A stretch of DNA of 64,000 bases, taken from NCBI GenBank assembly GCA_964654605.1, contig CAZZLW010000092.1:6884-70883 (forward strand), written 5' to 3'. The stretch comes from Raineya sp964654605. GTDB taxonomy: Bacteria > Bacteroidota > Bacteroidia > Cytophagales > Thermonemataceae. Numbering within the stretch: position 1 is the first letter of the stretch; the number at the start of each line of letters is the position of its first letter. Under the pieces are notes generated by a model. The model was not told where the DNA came from, ran no database searches, and saw nothing but the letters and a program-made list of their open reading frames with translations. A program made the position numbers and the translations under genes. Positions 14,899 through 22,736 of the stretch are shown piece after piece.

Positions 14899-15177
14899 TT
14901 ACTTTTTACCTTTGTCTTTTTTGGCGGCGTGTCCGCGGAAAGTACGCGTAGGGGCAAATTCGCCAAGTTTATGACCAACCATTTGTTCCGTTACATATAC
15001 AGGGATAAATTTATTTCCGTTATGTACCGCAAAGGTGTGTCCTACGAAATCGGGAGAAATGGTAGAACGACGCGACCAAGTCTTGATAACCGACTTCTTG
15101 CCCGACTTTTCCATATCCAAGACTTTCTTGGTAAGTCTGAAATCTACGTAAGGTCCTTTTTTCAGTGAGCGTCCCAT
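14899..15177 (-). CDS. rpsS: 30S ribosomal protein S19 (uS19)
   Basis: The 92-residue protein forms part of the 30S head with S13. MGRSLKKGPYVDFRLTKKV, KTWSRRSTISPDFVGHTFAVHNG, VTEQMVGHKLGEFAPTRTFRGH and a Lys-rich tail match the family throughout. Confidence 0.97.
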   Translation of the reverse strand: MGRSLKKGPYVDFRLTKKVLDMEKSGKKSVIKTWSRRSTISPDFVGHTFAVHNGNKFIPVYVTEQMVGHKLGEFAPTRTFRGHAAKKDKGKK

Positions 15178-15186
15178 ACTTTCTTA

Positions 15187-16011
15187 TTATTTTTTACGTC
15201 TGCTGATAATTAAACGAGTAGAATACTTTTTCTTGTTACGAGTTTTCTTACCTTTGGCAAGCAAACCTTTGCGAGAGCGAGGGTGTCCTCCTGAAGCTCT
15301 ACCTTCACCACCACCCATAGGGTGATCCACGGGGTTCATCGCTACACCACGCGTACGAGGTCTGATACCCATCCAACGCTTTCTACCCGCCTTACCGATT
15401 TGTTCATTCATATGGTCGGCATTAGAAACCTTACCCACAGTAGCCATACAAGCGGCAAGCACCATACGCATTTCGCCAGAAGGCAATTTGAGCGTAACGT
15501 ATTTTTCGTCTTTGGCAAGCACTTGAGCGTAAGTTCCTGCACTACGGGCAAGTCCGCCACCTTTTCCCGGTTTGAACTCAATATTATGTACAATGGTACC
15601 AAGTGGCATTGCTCCCAGAGGTAATGCGTTACCCAAATCAGGAGCTACATTTTTACCTGATTTGATAGTCATACCCACTTTCAAGCCTTCGGGGGCAATG
15701 ATATAGCGTTTTTCACCATCTTCGTATTGCACCAAAGCGATGTATGCAGTACGATTGGGGTCATATTCTATGCTAAGCACTTGTGCAGGTACATCAAATT
15801 TATCGCGTTTGAAATCAATGATACGATAGCGTCTTTTGTGTCCGCCACCGATATAACGCATAGTCATTTTTCCTTGGTTATTGCGACCACCTGTTTTTTT
15901 CAGGGGAGCAAGCAAGGATTTTTCGGGCTCGGTTTTGGTTATTTCCGTAAATACGGGAGCTATTCTAAAACGTTGCCCGGGTGTTACGGGTTTTAATTTC
16001 TTTACTGCCAT
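15187..16011 (-). CDS. rplB: 50S ribosomal protein L2 (uL2)
   Basis: The 274-residue protein supports subunit joining and the peptidyl transferase centre. The GRNNQGKMTMRYIGGGHKRRYR block and the nearly invariant C-terminal segment around MNPVDHPMGGGEGRASGG, which carries the conserved His, identify it. It starts about 60 bp after rplW. Confidence 0.98.
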   Translation of the reverse strand: MAVKKLKPVTPGQRFRIAPVFTEITKTEPEKSLLAPLKKTGGRNNQGKMTMRYIGGGHKRRYRIIDFKRDKFDVPAQVLSIEYDPNRTAYIALVQYEDGEKRYIIAPEGLKVGMTIKSGKNVAPDLGNALPLGAMPLGTIVHNIEFKPGKGGGLARSAGTYAQVLAKDEKYVTLKLPSGEMRMVLAACMATVGKVSNADHMNEQIGKAGRKRWMGIRPRTRGVAMNPVDHPMGGGEGRASGGHPRSRKGLLAKGKKTRNKKKYSTRLIISRRKK

Positions 16012-16070
16012 TTTGTTTCTTCTTTTTCAGTGAAGCACTATAAGTTAATGAAAGTTTTAGCAAGGTACGT

Positions 16071-16361
16071 TTAGCTATTGCCATACACATCTATAAAATC
16101 ACCTTCTGCTACACGTACAAGGGCTTTTTTATAGGCTTGTGTTCTACCAGATAAAACATTGGTTTTGGTATAACGTACTTTGGGCTTTCCGCCATAGCGT
16201 AAGGTATTTACGCTTTCTACGGTTACGCCATATATTCTTTCTATTTCATTTTTGATTTCCACTTTGTTGGCTTTTTTATCCACAATGAAAGTGTAAATGC
16301 CTTTATCGTGAAGCCTAGCGGCTTTTTCGCCAATTACCGCCTTTTTAAGTATCGTCTTCAT
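16071..16361 (-). CDS. rplW: 50S ribosomal protein L23 (uL23)
   Basis: The 96-residue protein lies at the tunnel exit and docks trigger factor and SRP. KAVIGEKAARLHDKGIYTFIVDKKANKVEIKNEIE and VTVESVNTLRYGGK are conserved. It starts 4 bp after rplD. Confidence 0.95.
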   Translation of the reverse strand: MKTILKKAVIGEKAARLHDKGIYTFIVDKKANKVEIKNEIERIYGVTVESVNTLRYGGKPKVRYTKTNVLSGRTQAYKKALVRVAEGDFIDVYGNS

Positions 16362-16365
16362 ATCC

Positions 16366-16998
16366 TTATTCTTTTACTAAAATTTCTTGGATTTTGGCAA
16401 CCGCTCCTTCGCACAAAATTACTACGTCAGCATTCATTACTGCATAAGTATTGAGGTCAGAAGCTACAATGGTATTTGCTTTGGGCAAATTTCTACCAGA
16501 AAGATACACATTGGGGGTGTGTTCGGGTAGCACAAGAAGCGTCTTTTTGTCTTGAACAGCTAATTTTTCAAGAATTGCCAAATATTCTTTGGTTTTGGGC
16601 TTATCAAAGCTGAAGTTTTCTAATACTTTGATAGCATTTTCTTGGGCTTTGTAGGTAAGAGCCGACTTACGAGCCAAGATTTTGGTTTTCTTGTTGAGCT
16701 TGAAGTCGTAATCGCGAGGTCTAGGACCGAAAATACGTCCTCCGTGGCGGAACAAAGGGTTCTTGATACTACCTTTACGAGAGCCACCTGTACCTTTTTG
16801 GCGATGAAGTTTGCGGGTAGAGCCGTGCACTTCGTTTCTTTCTTTGGATTTGTGTGTTCCCTGACGCTGTGCCGCCAAATAGTGTTTTACATCTAAATAC
16901 ACAACGTGCTGATTAGGCTCAATCGCAAAAATCTCATCGGGCAGGTTGATAGCCCTGCCTGTTTCTGTGCCTTGTATATTCAAAACGGGTAATTGCAT
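16366..16998 (-). CDS. rplD: 50S ribosomal protein L4 (uL4)
   Basis: The 210-residue protein extends into the exit tunnel and in E. coli also represses the S10 operon. The tunnel loop is seen as EVHGSTRKLHRQKGTGGSRKGS, then LFRHGGRIFGPRPRDY. Whether it also regulates this operon, whose first gene here is rplC, is unknown, but a leader hairpin upstream of rplC leaves the possibility open. Confidence 0.97.
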   Translation of the reverse strand: MQLPVLNIQGTETGRAINLPDEIFAIEPNQHVVYLDVKHYLAAQRQGTHKSKERNEVHGSTRKLHRQKGTGGSRKGSIKNPLFRHGGRIFGPRPRDYDFKLNKKTKILARKSALTYKAQENAIKVLENFSFDKPKTKEYLAILEKLAVQDKKTLLVLPEHTPNVYLSGRNLPKANTIVASDLNTYAVMNADVVILCEGAVAKIQEILVKE

Positions 16999-17009
16999 CG
17001 CTGTAAAAA

Positions 17010-17630
17010 TTATTTTTCAATGATAACAAAAGAGTTTATCGCACCGGGTACTGAACCTTTTACGATAATGAGGTTCTTTTCAGGAATAACTTTCAAAACT
17101 TTAAGGTTTTGCACTTTTACACGGTCGTTACCTGTTCTACCTGCCATACGGCGACCTTTGAATACGTGCCCAGGTGTAGAACCAGGACCCATTGAACCAG
17201 GGTGGCGTTGGCGGTTGTGCTGTCCGTGTGTTTGCCCACCTACACCGCTGAAGCCGTGTCTTTTCACAACTCCCTGAAAACCTTTACCTTTGGAAGTACC
17301 TACTACATCAACAACGTCACCTTCTGCAAAAACATCTTGCACAGAAAGGGATTCGCCAAGTTGTAGGGCTTTCTGAAAGCCTTTGAACTCCACTAATTTA
17401 CGTTTCGGGGTAGTACCCGCTTTCTTGAAGTGTCCGAGCAATGGCAGTGGCGTATTTTTTTCTTTTGCTTCGCCAAAGCCAAGCTGTACTGCTTCATAAC
17501 CGTCTTTTTCCTTCGTCTTCACTTGCGTAACCACGCAAGGACCAGCCTCTATTACTGTGCATCCGACAAGCTGTCCATCGGCACTGAAAAAGCTAGTCAT
17601 TCCGATTTTTTTTCCAATAAGACCAGACAT
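17010..17630 (-). CDS. rplC: 50S ribosomal protein L3 (uL3)
   Basis: The 206-residue protein nucleates large-subunit assembly. MSGLIGKKIGMTSFF, VVDVVGTSKGKGFQGVVKRH and GSMGPGSTPGHVFKGRRMAGR, which holds the conserved loop reaching toward the peptidyl transferase centre, identify it. It is the first gene of the operon here. rpsJ, which normally precedes it, is missing, and the upstream region is shared with the divergent cydA gene. Confidence 0.97.
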   Translation of the reverse strand: MSGLIGKKIGMTSFFSADGQLVGCTVIEAGPCVVTQVKTKEKDGYEAVQLGFGEAKEKNTPLPLLGHFKKAGTTPKRKLVEFKGFQKALQLGESLSVQDVFAEGDVVDVVGTSKGKGFQGVVKRHGFSGVGGQTHGQHNRQRHPGSMGPGSTPGHVFKGRRMAGRTGNDRVKVQNLKVLKVIPEKNLIIVKGSVPGAINSFVIIEK

Positions 17631-17663
17631 TGTACTTTTTTCGCTTAAATTTCAAAAAATCAA

Positions 17664-17691
17664 TCCCTTACGATAGGGTTTCCGTAAGGGA
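17664..17691 (-). promoter_or_regulatory. Hairpin in the rplC leader (possible autoregulatory element)
   Basis: TCCCTTACG (17664-17672) and CGTAAGGGA (17683-17691) form a perfect 9-bp stem with a 10-nt loop, 34 bp upstream of the rplC ATG. If transcription starts near 17688, as the box at 17695-17702 suggests, this hairpin is the very 5' end of the operon mRNA. There is no T-run, so it is not a simple terminator. Confidence 0.45.
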
Positions 17692-17694
17692 CTG

Positions 17695-17702
17695 CAAATT
17701 TA
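17695..17702 (-). promoter_or_regulatory. Probable -7 box of the ribosomal protein operon
   Basis: On the minus strand the sequence reads TAAATTTG, a match to TAnnTTTG. No TTG lies at the usual 19-21 bp spacing; the nearest is about 30 bp away, so the promoter is only partly supported. Confidence 0.35.
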
Positions 17703-17804
17703 GGAAAAGATTTTAGAATAAAAAAATTTTTTCAATTATTTTTCAAGAACTTGTGCGTTTAACCCTAAATCGTCTAAAATTATAGAAACTTTTTAGCTTC
17801 AAAA

Positions 17805-17836
17805 TTGTTACATAAACTAAAAAACATATTTATTTG
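17805..17836 (+). promoter_or_regulatory. Possible promoter of cydAB
   Basis: TTG (17805-17807) and TTTATTTG (17829-17836, one mismatch to TAnnTTTG) are spaced by 21 bp and lie about 40 bp before the cydA ATG. No operator was recognised. Confidence 0.4.
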
Positions 17837-17874
17837 TATATTTTTTTAATGAACTAATCTAAAAATCTTCATTT

Positions 17875-19221
17875 ATGGATACCGAAATACTGGCACGCCT
17901 ACAATTTGCCTTCACGGTGGCTTTTCATTACATTTATCCACCTTTAAGCATTGGCATCGGACTGCTTATGGCGATTTTTGAGGGACTTTACCTCAAAACA
18001 GGCAACAAAGATTACGAAATGCTTGCCCGTTTTTGGCTCAAAATCTTTGCTATTACTTTTGGCATTGGAGTCGCTACGGGTATTATTATGGAATTTGAAT
18101 TTGGCACAAATTGGGCAGTTTATTCCAAATACGTAGGTGATGTTTTTGGCAGTGCTTTGGCGGCAGAGGGCTTGTTTGCTTTTGCGATGGAAAGCACGTT
18201 CTTAGGAATATTGCTTTTTGGTTGGAACAAAGTTTCACCCAAAGTGCATTTTCTTTCTACCATTGGGGTATTACTTGGTTCAATGTTTTCGGCAATTTGG
18301 ATAGTAGTAGCCAATAGCTGGCAACAAACCCCCGCAGGTTATCATATTGTAGGCGAAGGACTCAATGCCCGAGCCGAAATCACCGACTTTTGGGCGATGG
18401 TCTTCAATCCTTCAAGTGTAGATAGAATTATTCACGTATGGCAAGGGGCATTTTTAGCGGGGGCTTTTATGGTTTTGAGCGTACACGCCTATTATTTACG
18501 CAAAGGGAAATATGTAGCCGTTTCTCAAAAAGCCTTCAAAATTGCTCTAACCGTAGCAACGATTTTCTCTTTAAGTCAATTGCTTTCGGGGCATAGCTCT
18601 GCCGATGGGGTTGCTAAAAATCAGCCTGCCAAGCTCGCCGCAATGGAAGGACACTACCCCGCCAACGCTCCCGCCGATTTGTACCTGTTCGGCTGGGTAA
18701 ATCAGCAAGAACAAAAAGTAACAGGCTTGAAAATCGGTGGCGGTTTATCTTTTTTGGTGCATCAAGATTTTAATGCTCCTATCAAAGGCTTAAATGCCTT
18801 TCCCAAAGAGAACCAGCCCCCCCAAGTAAATGCTGTGTTTCAGTTTTACCATATTATGATAAGTATCGGAATGTTTCTGATTGCTCTCACCTTGTACGCT
18901 TCCTTTTTGTGGTGGCGAGGCAAACTCTTTGAGCAAAAATGGCTTTTGTGGATATTCACTTTTTCGGTTTTATTGCCTCAAATTGCTAATCAGGCGGGGT
19001 GGTTTGCCGCCGAAATGGGCAGACAGCCTTGGGTAGTATATGGCTTGCTACGAACCAGCGAGGCTCTTTCCAAAGAAGTACAAGCTCAACAAATTTTATT
19101 TTCACTTATTTTGTTTGCCGTAGTTTATACGCTGTTGTTTTTGCTGTTTTTGTATTTTATCAGCAAAAAAATCAAGCAAGGTTTTGCCGAAGAAACTCAA
19201 TTCTCCTTGAAAACCCTCTAA
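17875..19221 (+). CDS. cydA: Cytochrome bd quinol oxidase subunit I
   Basis: Subunit I of the high-affinity terminal oxidase that passes electrons from quinol to oxygen and resists nitric oxide and sulfide. The 448 residues have about nine membrane helices. FAFTVAFHYIYPPLSIG carries His18, the expected ligand of the high-spin heme. GRQPWVVYGLLRT, the conserved block before the last helices, is present. The periplasmic Q-loop is of the short type. cydB follows after 13 bp. The neighbouring isochorismate synthase gene fits a menaquinol-using chain, but this is context only. No cydX-like small gene was found after cydB. Confidence 0.96.
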   Translation: MDTEILARLQFAFTVAFHYIYPPLSIGIGLLMAIFEGLYLKTGNKDYEMLARFWLKIFAITFGIGVATGIIMEFEFGTNWAVYSKYVGDVFGSALAAEGLFAFAMESTFLGILLFGWNKVSPKVHFLSTIGVLLGSMFSAIWIVVANSWQQTPAGYHIVGEGLNARAEITDFWAMVFNPSSVDRIIHVWQGAFLAGAFMVLSVHAYYLRKGKYVAVSQKAFKIALTVATIFSLSQLLSGHSSADGVAKNQPAKLAAMEGHYPANAPADLYLFGWVNQQEQKVTGLKIGGGLSFLVHQDFNAPIKGLNAFPKENQPPQVNAVFQFYHIMISIGMFLIALTLYASFLWWRGKLFEQKWLLWIFTFSVLLPQIANQAGWFAAEMGRQPWVVYGLLRTSEALSKEVQAQQILFSLILFAVVYTLLFLLFLYFISKKIKQGFAEETQFSLKTL

Positions 19222-19234
19222 ACATTTTGAAATT

Positions 19235-20272
19235 ATGGAAACATTTTTAGGAATAGATTATCCTACTTGGTGGTTTTTGGTAGTAGGCTTGCTGATTTCG
19301 GGCTATGCGATTTTAGAAGGTTTTGATTATGGAGCAGGTGCTTGGCATTTATTTTTCCGAAAAGATGAAAGTCGTAGAATTGCCATTGCCGCCATCAGCC
19401 CCATTTGGGATGCTAACCAAGTTTTTCTTATTATTGGTGGAGGAGCTATATTTGCAGGTTTCCCTGTGTTGTATGCTACAATGCTTTCAGCAATGTATAT
19501 TCCTTTTATGCTTTTTTTGATGCTATTGGTATTGCGTTCGGCGGCTATCAAGTTCCGTAGTGCCGAGCCAATGCTTTGGTGGCGAAAAACTTGGGACGTT
19601 ATCTATGCTGTATCCAACATTCTACTTGCTTTTTTGGCAGGGGTAGTGATTGGCAATTTTTTACAAGGTTTTCCTATTGGCAAGGATTTTCGGTATGAGG
19701 GAGGTATGTTTTGGAGTTTCCTACAACCCTATCCTGTGCTTATTGGGCTTACCTCGCTGTTTTTGTTTATGACACAAGGGGCAATCTTTCTGCTACTCAA
19801 AACCGAAGGAAAATTACACGAAAGGCTTACCTTTTTGCTCAAAAGAGGAATGGCTTTGTTTATTGTTACTTTTGGGATAGCTTCTATTTATACATTGGTA
19901 TTTGTACCGGGAGTAGCCGATAGTTTCCGAGCAAAGCCTGTGTTTTTCGTTTTACCTGTGCTGGCTCTTTTGGCAATTGCTAATATCCCTCGTTTGGCTT
20001 CAAAAAGTAAGTATTTGCAAGCATTGATATTTTCTTCGCTAACGATGGCATTTTTGCTGATGCTTGTAGCATTTCAGTTGTTTCCAACCCTGATGAAATC
20101 TACCATAGACCCCGCTTATAGCATTACCATTTACAATGCGGCTTCTTCTGTGAAATCATTAAAGATAATGCTCAATTTTGTAGCCGTAGGCACGCCTATA
20201 ATGATTGTGTACTTGCTATTTTTATACCGAACTTTTTGGGGAAAAGTGAAACTTGAAGATATAAATTATTGA
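19235..20272 (+). CDS. cydB: Cytochrome bd quinol oxidase subunit II
   Basis: The 345-residue membrane protein pairs with CydA. The N-terminal helix ends in the hallmark SGYAILEGFDYGAG, followed by AISPIWDANQVFLIIGGGAIFAGFP, also typical (usually WDGNEVWLI, here with Ala and Gln variants). About eight to nine hydrophobic helices are present. Transcription probably ends at the inverted repeat just downstream. Confidence 0.95.
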   Translation: METFLGIDYPTWWFLVVGLLISGYAILEGFDYGAGAWHLFFRKDESRRIAIAAISPIWDANQVFLIIGGGAIFAGFPVLYATMLSAMYIPFMLFLMLLVLRSAAIKFRSAEPMLWWRKTWDVIYAVSNILLAFLAGVVIGNFLQGFPIGKDFRYEGGMFWSFLQPYPVLIGLTSLFLFMTQGAIFLLLKTEGKLHERLTFLLKRGMALFIVTFGIASIYTLVFVPGVADSFRAKPVFFVLPVLALLAIANIPRLASKSKYLQALIFSSLTMAFLLMLVAFQLFPTLMKSTIDPAYSITIYNAASSVKSLKIMLNFVAVGTPIMIVYLLFLYRTFWGKVKLEDINY

Positions 20273-20278
20273 GCCAAA

Positions 20279-20310
20279 AGCGAGTAAATCGCAGTAGTGA
20301 TTTACTCGCT
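20279..20310. terminator. Inverted repeat between the convergent cydB and CDGSH genes
   Basis: AGCGAGTAAATC (20279-20290) and GATTTACTCGCT (20299-20310) form a perfect 12-bp stem with an 8-nt loop. It sits in the 50-bp gap between two convergent genes. T-runs are weak on the plus side; AAAA precedes it for the minus strand. Confidence 0.6.
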
Positions 20311-20322
20311 TGCTACAAACTT

Positions 20323-20514
20323 TTAGCCCTGAAATCCTATTTTCTTGTGCGAACCATCGCAGTAGGGCTTTTTTTCCGAAGCTCCACAACGACAAAGAAA
20401 GGTTTTCTCCTTTTCAATTTTTTGAACTTCTCCACCCACTTTTAATGTACAAGTACCATAAACCACCATAGGTCCGTTGGGTAGAATTTCAATTTGTGTG
20501 GCTTGCTGTTCCAT
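20323..20514 (-). CDS. CDGSH iron-sulfur domain protein
   Basis: A 63-residue protein with one CDGSH zinc-finger-like domain, in which three Cys and one His hold a 2Fe-2S cluster (Cys41, Cys43, Cys52, His56; CRCGASEKKPYCDGSH). Small CDGSH proteins act in redox sensing or cluster transfer in other organisms; no substrate is known here. The ATG at 20514 is used because a longer frame would run into lipA and add a non-family N-terminus. It lies 34 bp after lipA, itself a 4Fe-4S enzyme, so a link to cluster supply is a reasonable guess. Confidence 0.85.
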   Translation of the reverse strand: MEQQATQIEILPNGPMVVYGTCTLKVGGEVQKIEKEKTFLCRCGASEKKPYCDGSHKKIGFQG

Positions 20515-20548
20515 AAGGTTAAGGTTTTTTAGGTGTAAAAAATAATCA

Positions 20549-21436
20549 TCAAATCGGAACATTTACGTGCCTTTCGGCGTGGTAAGAAGAGCGTACCAAA
20601 GGACCTGCTTCTACATATTTTAAGCCTCTTTTCAAGCCCTCTTCTTTGTAATGCTCAAACAAATCGGGGTGAATGTACTCCACTACTTCCAAGTGCATTT
20701 TAGTAGGTTGCAAATACTGCCCCAGCGTAAGAATATCCAACCCATTGGCTACCAAATCGTCCATTGCTTCATAAACCTCGTCGCGAGTTTCGCCCAAGCC
20801 CAACATTATGCCTGATTTGGTACGTTTGCCAAATTCTTTGGTACGGCGAATTTGCTCCAAACTGCGTTCATATTTCGCTTGGGGACGTACCCTGCGATAC
20901 AAACGCTTAATGGTTTCCATATTATGTGAAACTACCTCCTGCCCTGCGGAAATCATTGTGTATAGAGCCTCCCAATTGCCTTTTACATCAGGAATAAGGG
21001 TTTCAATGGTTGTTTCGGGGCATAGTTCTTTGGTCAGTCTTACGGTTTCGTGCCAAATTGCCGCTCCTCGGTCTTTCAATTCATCTCTATTCACCGAAGT
21101 AATAACAGCGTGCTTTATACCCATAAGTTTAATTGCTTCTGCTACTCTACGAGGCTCATCTGTATCGTATTCGGTAGGTTTGCCCGTAGCCACTGCACAA
21201 AATGTACAGCTACGCGTACAAACATTTCCTAAAATCATAAAGGTTGCCGTACCCGCTCCCCAACATTCGCCCATATTAGGGCAGTTGCCACTCTCACAAA
21301 TCGTATGCAGTTTGTAGGTATCTACGAGTTTTCTTACTTTGGCGTATTCGTGTCCTACGGGCAGTTTTACACGTAGCCAATGCGGTTTTTTCGTTTTATG
21401 TTCTTTTTCAGAAGTTACAACAGGCAGTTCTATCAT
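20549..21436 (-). CDS. lipA: Lipoyl synthase
   Basis: A radical SAM enzyme that inserts two sulfur atoms into octanoyl groups on lipoyl domains. The 295 residues show both cluster sites: the auxiliary C-x4-C-x5-C (Cys47, Cys52, Cys58 in CESGNCPNMGEC) and the radical SAM C-x3-C-x2-C (Cys73, Cys77, Cys80 in CTRSCTFC), plus the C-terminal RSSYHA that holds the conserved Ser ligand. LipB, the usual partner, is not nearby. A TAnnTTTG-type box (21460-21467) lies just upstream, with poor -33 spacing. Confidence 0.97.
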   Translation of the reverse strand: MIELPVVTSEKEHKTKKPHWLRVKLPVGHEYAKVRKLVDTYKLHTICESGNCPNMGECWGAGTATFMILGNVCTRSCTFCAVATGKPTEYDTDEPRRVAEAIKLMGIKHAVITSVNRDELKDRGAAIWHETVRLTKELCPETTIETLIPDVKGNWEALYTMISAGQEVVSHNMETIKRLYRRVRPQAKYERSLEQIRRTKEFGKRTKSGIMLGLGETRDEVYEAMDDLVANGLDILTLGQYLQPTKMHLEVVEYIHPDLFEHYKEEGLKRGLKYVEAGPLVRSSYHAERHVNVPI

Positions 21437-21459
21437 TGTGGTAATTTTGAATTAAAATA

Positions 21460-21487
21460 CAAAAATATCGTAAAGCAATTATAGCAA
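21460..21487 (-). promoter_or_regulatory. Possible promoter of lipA
   Basis: On the minus strand TTG (21487-21485) and TATTTTTG (21467-21460) are spaced by 17 bp, slightly short of the usual 19-21. It overlaps the end of the Uma2 gene upstream. Confidence 0.35.
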
Positions 21488-22063
21488 AATACTCAAATCT
21501 ACGACCAAATTTGGCAAAATGTCTTTTCCCGTAAGGCTTTTTCCTGCAAAACCTTCTACAATTTCAGGCTCTTGGGGGCTTTGTGTGTAAATATAAGCCT
21601 TTTGCTCTTGCAAATCTATCAGCCAAGCAAGTTTTACGCCATTGGCTACCCATTCTCGTATCTTTTCTTGCAAATCTTTGAGCCTATCCGTAGCAGACTT
21701 GATTTCTATCACAAAATCGGGGCGAAGTGGAACAAACTTTTCTTTTTCCGCTTCGCTCAATGCCTCCCAACGACTCCGCTCCACTACTGCCACATCAGGC
21801 GACTTGATAGACGTATCGGGCAAACGAAAGCCCGTGCTGGAATCAAATACTATCCCAAATTTTTCTTTTCTATTCCAAAAGGTTAGCTCTGCATTTAGTT
21901 CAGAATTTACTTTCCCTGTTTTTCCGCCTGTAAGTGCCATAACAATAATATCGCCTTGGGCAGTGCGTTCAAATTTCAAATGGTCGTTTTGCCTGCAAAA
22001 TTCAAAAAATTCATCATCAGTGAAACTAAGCGTTTCGGGTATGTGTAAAATGGTGGTTTCCAT
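21479..22063 (-). CDS. Uma2 family PD-(D/E)XK protein, tandem copy 1
   Basis: The 194-residue protein belongs to the Uma2/DUF820 family of putative restriction-like endonucleases. The catalytic core is visible as SPDVAVVERSRW and then PDFVIEIKSATDRL (Asp...Glu-x-Lys), followed by GVKLAWLIDLQEQKAYIY. Substrate and partner are unknown. It is almost identical to the gene directly upstream except for residues 51-72. The ATG at 22063 matches the start of the other copy; an upstream TTG would add four residues. It lies 13 bp after that copy, so both are probably one transcript. Confidence 0.85.
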   Translation of the reverse strand: METTILHIPETLSFTDDEFFEFCRQNDHLKFERTAQGDIIVMALTGGKTGKVNSELNAELTFWNRKEKFGIVFDSSTGFRLPDTSIKSPDVAVVERSRWEALSEAEKEKFVPLRPDFVIEIKSATDRLKDLQEKIREWVANGVKLAWLIDLQEQKAYIYTQSPQEPEIVEGFAGKSLTGKDILPNLVVDLSILL

Positions 22064-22076
22064 ACTATTTTGCAAA

Positions 22077-22661
22077 CTATACTAATACATTCAAATCTAC
22101 GACCAAATTTGGCAAAATATCTTTTCCTGTAAGGCTTTTTTCTGCAAAACCTTCTACAATTTCAGGCTCTTGGGGGCTTTGTGTGTAAATATAAGCCTTT
22201 TGCTCTTGCAAATCTATCAGCCAAGCAAGTTTTACGCCATTGGCTACCCATTCTCGCATCTTTTCTTGCAAATCTTTGAGCCTATCCGTAGCAGACTTGA
22301 TTTCTATCACAAAATCGGGGCAAAGTGGAACAAACTTTTCTTTTTCCGCTTCGCTCAATGCCTCCCAACGACTTCGCTCCACTACTGCCACATCAGGCGA
22401 CTTGATAGACGTATCGGGCAAACGAAAACCCGTGCTGGAATCAAATACCTCACCAAAACTCGTATTTCTGTTCCATAGTTCTATTTCAAACAAAATTTTA
22501 GCATTTGCTCTACCTGTTTTTCCACCTGTAAGTGCCATAACAATAATATCGCCTTGAGCAGTGCGTTCAAATTTCAAATGGTCGTTTTGCCTGCAAAATT
22601 CAAAAAATTCATCATCAGTGAAACTAAGCGTTTCGGGTATGTGTAAAATAGTGGTTTCCAT
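22077..22661 (-). CDS. Uma2 family PD-(D/E)XK protein, tandem copy 2
   Basis: The 194-residue paralogue of the next gene downstream. Outside residues 51-72 the two differ at only six positions; inside that block about 15 of 22 differ (this copy has RANAKILFEIELWNRNTSFGEV). The nuclease motif Asp...Glu-Ile-Lys is intact, although Arg before PDF is Cys here. A TATCTTTG box at 22696-22689 on the minus strand may serve as the -7 element of the pair; the -33 box is not at the expected place. Confidence 0.85.
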   Translation of the reverse strand: METTILHIPETLSFTDDEFFEFCRQNDHLKFERTAQGDIIVMALTGGKTGRANAKILFEIELWNRNTSFGEVFDSSTGFRLPDTSIKSPDVAVVERSRWEALSEAEKEKFVPLCPDFVIEIKSATDRLKDLQEKMREWVANGVKLAWLIDLQEQKAYIYTQSPQEPEIVEGFAEKSLTGKDILPNLVVDLNVLV

Positions 22662-22736
22662 ACCAAAATGAGGCTTATAGCATTTTCACAAAGATAAACA
22701 TTTTCAGAAAAAAGAAGGTTTAAGGAAGCACAAATT

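Noticed and set aside
20279..20310. Riboswitch or operator between cydB and the CDGSH gene
   Set aside because: It is a simple perfect stem-loop between convergent genes, which fits a shared terminator better.
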